Positions 7,275 through 9,739 of a stretch of 9,739 bases of DNA are shown here, piece by piece. The translations under genes were made by a program, and so were the position numbers. The notes beneath the pieces are model-generated. The model saw only the letters and a list, made by a program, of their open reading frames with translations, was not told the origin of the DNA and did no database searches. The stretch covers positions 104,872-114,610 of the forward strand of contig HF996029.1 in NCBI GenBank assembly GCA_000432515.1. The letters run 5' to 3'. Numbering within the stretch: the stretch's first letter is position 1; each line of letters begins with the position of its first letter. The DNA is from Bacteroides sp. CAG:545 (lineage in GTDB: Bacteria; Bacteroidota; Bacteroidia; Bacteroidales; UBA932).

Positions 7275-8162
7275 ATGAAAAAAGCATTATTGATGGCAGG
7301 GCTCGTGGCAGCCGCGACAGCCTGCAACAGAAATATAGAATTCGACGCATGTGGACAGATCGACGCGACCACAGTCATCATTTCAGCCGAGAGCAACGGC
7401 AAACTCCTTTCATTGACACCGGAAGAAGGAAGCACAGTGGAGGCCGGACAGGTTTTGGGTGTCATTGACTCTGTCCAGACATATCTTCAGGTCCAGGAAC
7501 TCAAGCAGAGGATAGAGGGAGCGTATTCGAAGAAAATCGACATCAAGAAGCAGAGCGAGCCTAACCGGAGCCAGATGCAAAGTCTGGAGAATGATCTTGC
7601 CAGATACAGCAAACTGCTGGCGAACAATGCGGCCACAGGCAAGCAGGTCGATGACATAAAGGACAAGATCGCGCTTCTGAAGGCGCAGATGGATGCCCAG
7701 ACACAGAGCTGGGAGAGGAACAACACGTCCGTCGAATCCGAGATCCGCAGCACAGGGATCCAGCTTGAGCAGAAGAAAGACCAGCTGGCAAAATGCAAAA
7801 TCACATCTCCTATATCCGGCACGGTGCTTACACGTTATGCCGAGGCAGGTGAAAATGTCAATGCCGGAAAGCCGGTCTTCAAGGTGGCGGATATGGGCAG
7901 CACTTATGTACGTGCATATTTCAGTACTGCCCAGCTCGCGGGTCTCAAAATCGGAGACAAGGTTACGGTCATTCCTGACGACGGAAGCAAGGAGCCTGCA
8001 AGACTGGAAGGCCGGATCATCTGGATTTCCGAACAGGCCGAGTTCACGCCGAAGAATATCCAGACACGTGACGAGCGCGCGGATATGGTCTATGCAGTAA
8101 AGATTGCAGTACCAAATGACGGGAGTCTCAGGCTCGGAATGTATGCTTACGTGAAGAAATAG
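7275..8162 (+). CDS. HlyD/YbhG-like periplasmic adaptor, probable lipoprotein
   Basis: This 295-residue membrane-fusion protein would bridge the inner-membrane ABC transporter and the TolC-like duct. The N-terminus MKKALLMAGLVAAATAC is a lipoprotein signal with a plausible lipobox and Cys17 as the lipidated residue. Residues about 33-68 form the first lipoyl half (ESNGKLLSLTPEEGSTVEAG), about 70-172 a charged helical hairpin (coiled coil), and about 173-206 the second lipoyl half (CKITSPISGTVLTRYAEAGE). A beta-barrel domain ends with AEFTPKNIQTRDERADMVYA (255-274), a signature of YbhG-type adaptors paired with ABC-2 exporters. Many HlyD proteins, including YbhG, are not lipoproteins in E. coli, so lipid anchoring is a lineage variation to note. 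No acidic surface-export signal follows the Cys (NRN). The stop lies 3 bp before the next ATG, indicating tight co-transcription. Confidence 0.92.
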   Translation: MKKALLMAGLVAAATACNRNIEFDACGQIDATTVIISAESNGKLLSLTPEEGSTVEAGQVLGVIDSVQTYLQVQELKQRIEGAYSKKIDIKKQSEPNRSQMQSLENDLARYSKLLANNAATGKQVDDIKDKIALLKAQMDAQTQSWERNNTSVESEIRSTGIQLEQKKDQLAKCKITSPISGTVLTRYAEAGENVNAGKPVFKVADMGSTYVRAYFSTAQLAGLKIGDKVTVIPDDGSKEPARLEGRIIWISEQAEFTPKNIQTRDERADMVYAVKIAVPNDGSLRLGMYAYVKK

Positions 8163-8165
8163 ATT

Positions 8166-9050
8166 ATGGACAACGAGATTGCCATAAGGGTCAGCAAGAT
8201 ATGCAAGACCTACAAGAACATAACCGCCCTCAAGGACATTGACCTGAATATCCGCAAGGGCGAGCTCTTCGGGCTCATCGGTCCGGACGGGGCAGGAAAG
8301 ACGAGTCTTTTCCGTATCCTGACGACGCTCTCGCTGCCGGATTCGGGCGAGGCGACTGTAGAGGGAAAGGATGTCGTCCGCGACTACGGGGCGATCAGAA
8401 GCAGCATCGGCTATATGCCCGGACATTTCGCGCTCTACCCGGACTTGAGCGTGGAGGAGAATCTGAATTTCTATGCCACGATTTTCGGCACGACGGTGGC
8501 GGAGAACTATAGTACTATCGAGAAAATCTATTCCCAGATAGAGATGTTCAACAAGCGCCGCGCATCCGCTCTGTCAGGCGGCATGAAACAGAAACTTGCG
8601 CTCTGCTGCGCTCTGGTGCACAAGCCTGAGGTCCTGTTCCTGGACGAGCCGACTACCGGTGTGGATGCAGTGAGCCGAAAGGAGTTCTGGGAAATGCTGA
8701 AGCGCATCAAGGAAAGCGGCGTGACGATTATGGTTTCCACACCGTATATGGACGAAGCCAGCCTCTGCGACAGGATAGCATTGATTCTGGACGGAAAGAT
8801 TATCGACCAGGGCACTCCTCAGGAGATAGTTTCCAGATACCCCGGTCCGCTCTATGCCGCTACCGGAAGCAATATGTTTCAGATACTGAACACGTTACGA
8901 GGCATTAAAGGTATCATCGGATGTAATTCTTTCGGATGCGAATGCCATATTTCCGTAGAGCAGGACGGCCCAGACGAGCACCAGCTCGAATCCATACTTG
9001 AGGCTTCCGGCATCGAAGGCTGTCGGGTCAAGAAAATAAACCGGGAATAG
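8166..9050 (+). CDS. ABC transporter ATP-binding protein 1 (YbhF N-half-like, degenerate Q-loop and H-switch)
   Basis: This 294-residue cytoplasmic ATPase would be one half of the engine of an ABC-2 exporter. Walker A is GPDGAGKTS (39-47), the signature LSGGM (136-140) is canonical, and Walker B VLFLDEP has D160 and the catalytic-position E161. Two key residues are replaced: the Q-loop reads GYMPGHF, with Gly86 where Gln is expected, and the H-switch reads STPYMDEA, with Pro193 where His is expected. Residues about 225-294 form a C-terminal extension past the core domain. The GPDGAGKTS form and the non-His switch resemble what I recall of the N-terminal half of E. coli YbhF. It likely pairs with the next gene's product to form a heterodimer (inference). 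It starts 3 bp after the adaptor gene; no Shine-Dalgarno site is evident. Confidence 0.93.
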   Translation: MDNEIAIRVSKICKTYKNITALKDIDLNIRKGELFGLIGPDGAGKTSLFRILTTLSLPDSGEATVEGKDVVRDYGAIRSSIGYMPGHFALYPDLSVEENLNFYATIFGTTVAENYSTIEKIYSQIEMFNKRRASALSGGMKQKLALCCALVHKPEVLFLDEPTTGVDAVSRKEFWEMLKRIKESGVTIMVSTPYMDEASLCDRIALILDGKIIDQGTPQEIVSRYPGPLYAATGSNMFQILNTLRGIKGIIGCNSFGCECHISVEQDGPDEHQLESILEASGIEGCRVKKINRE

Positions 9051-9078
9051 AGGACTGTTTCATAAGACTTTCATAATC

Positions 9079-9739
9079 ATGGACAAAGACATCAAATCAA
9101 TAGAAGTTCGTGATCTGGTCAAGAAATTCGGCGACTTCACTGCTGTCAATGACATTTCCTTCCATGTCTTCAAGGGTGAGATTTTCGGGTTCCTCGGCGC
9201 AAACGGAGCAGGAAAGACTACCGCAATGAGGATTCTCTGCGGTCTGAGCCATCCTACTTCCGGCGAGGGTTCGGTCGCAGGCTTCAGTATTGTCAATGAA
9301 CAGGAAAAGATCAAGAAACATATCGGTTACATGAGCCAGAAATTCTCATTGTACCCGGACTTGAAAGTTTGGGAGAACATCGAACTGTTCGGCGGCATCT
9401 ACGGCCTGTCAGACAAACAGATAGCAGAGAAGACAGAGTCAATGCTGAAGGCCCTGGACATGGAGAAGGCGAAGAACATGTACGTGAGCGACATTCCTCT
9501 GGGCTGGAAACAGAAACATGCCTTCAGTATCGCTATGGTGCACGATCCGGAGATCGTGTTCCTGGACGAGCCGACAGGCGGTGTGGACCCGGTCACGCGA
9601 CGCAGCTTCTGGGAACTGATCTACAAGGCGGCATCCACGGGTGTCACGGTTTTCGTCACCACGCACTATATGGACGAGGCCGAGTATTGCGACAGAGTGT
9701 CAGTGATGGTGGACGGAAGAATCGAGGCGCTGGGCTCAC
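9079..9739 (+). CDS. ABC transporter ATP-binding protein 2 (YbhF C-half-like; 3' end outside window)
   Basis: The frame is open from ATG 9079 to the right edge (220 complete codons), so the gene is truncated only by the window. Walker A is GANGAGKTT (40-48), the Q-loop GYMSQKFSLYPDL has Gln87, Walker B IVFLDEP has D163 and E164, and the H-switch TTHYMDEAEYCDR has His196. The signature is abnormal: DIPLGWKQK (138-146) stands where LSGGQ/M is expected. This is the mirror image of ATPase 1, which keeps the signature but lacks Gln and His. In a head-to-tail dimer these residues would combine into one normal and one degenerate ATP site. The start follows ATPase 1 by 28 bp, containing a TTTCATAA direct repeat. 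About 80-100 residues should remain beyond the edge, followed by ABC-2 permease genes (inference). Confidence 0.93.
   Translation, partial: MDKDIKSIEVRDLVKKFGDFTAVNDISFHVFKGEIFGFLGANGAGKTTAMRILCGLSHPTSGEGSVAGFSIVNEQEKIKKHIGYMSQKFSLYPDLKVWENIELFGGIYGLSDKQIAEKTESMLKALDMEKAKNMYVSDIPLGWKQKHAFSIAMVHDPEIVFLDEPTGGVDPVTRRSFWELIYKAASTGVTVFVTTHYMDEAEYCDRVSVMVDGRIEALGS

Noticed and set aside
7410..8426. Long minus-strand open frame of 338 codons opposite the adaptor and ATPase 1 genes
   Set aside because: It spans two well-supported genes and has no recognisable domain; it is a by-product of codon bias on the opposite strand.
8166..9050. ATPase 1 as a pseudogene or dead ATPase because of the missing Gln and His
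   Set aside because: Walker A, signature and Walker B Glu are intact, the frame is complete, and the defects are matched by the partner in a way expected of a functional asymmetric dimer.

Overview
The window is chromosomal DNA from a member of the Bacteroidetes, most likely Bacteroidales. The evidence is the Bacteroidetes-type promoter (TTTG, 19 bp, TAnnTTTG) upstream of the tetR-like gene, the near absence of Shine-Dalgarno sequences before most starts, and the family character of the proteins. Coding DNA looks moderately GC-rich by eye and the intergenic gaps are AT-rich. There are no RNA genes, insertion sequences, CRISPR arrays or phage genes, and no gene-free stretch exceeds 142 bases.

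Left part (1-5228), housekeeping genes: the 3' three quarters or so of uvrB (nucleotide excision repair helicase) runs in from the left edge. It ends tail to tail with a minus-strand gene for a BaiN/HI0933-type FAD-dependent oxidoreductase, and the two stop codons overlap inside a single CTAA. Divergent from the oxidoreductase, across a 71-bp AT-rich gap, is a long RelA/SpoT-type (p)ppGpp enzyme. Its synthetase, TGS, zinc-finger and ACT regions look intact, but its HD hydrolase domain has lost several catalytic residues.

Right part (5267-9739), one apparent efflux operon: a near-ideal promoter and AT-rich inverted repeats precede tetR-like - tolC-like outer-membrane factor - HlyD/YbhG-like lipoprotein adaptor - ABC ATPase 1 - ABC ATPase 2, where the last gene is cut by the right edge. 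All genes are on the plus strand with gaps of 3-28 bp. The layout matches a YbhGFSR-type tripartite ABC-2 exporter in which the double ATPase of YbhF is split into two polypeptides. The ABC-2 permease genes should lie just beyond the right edge.

The most interesting molecular observations are: (1) the two ATPases carry complementary defects. ABC1 lacks the Q-loop glutamine and H-switch histidine, and ABC2 lacks a normal LSGGQ signature. In a heterodimer all of these defects fall in the same nucleotide site, leaving one canonical site. (2) The RelA/SpoT protein looks synthetase-only yet keeps an RxRD motif resembling the RxKD of bifunctional Rel enzymes. I found no clearly new system; the efflux operon is a recognisable type with an unknown substrate.
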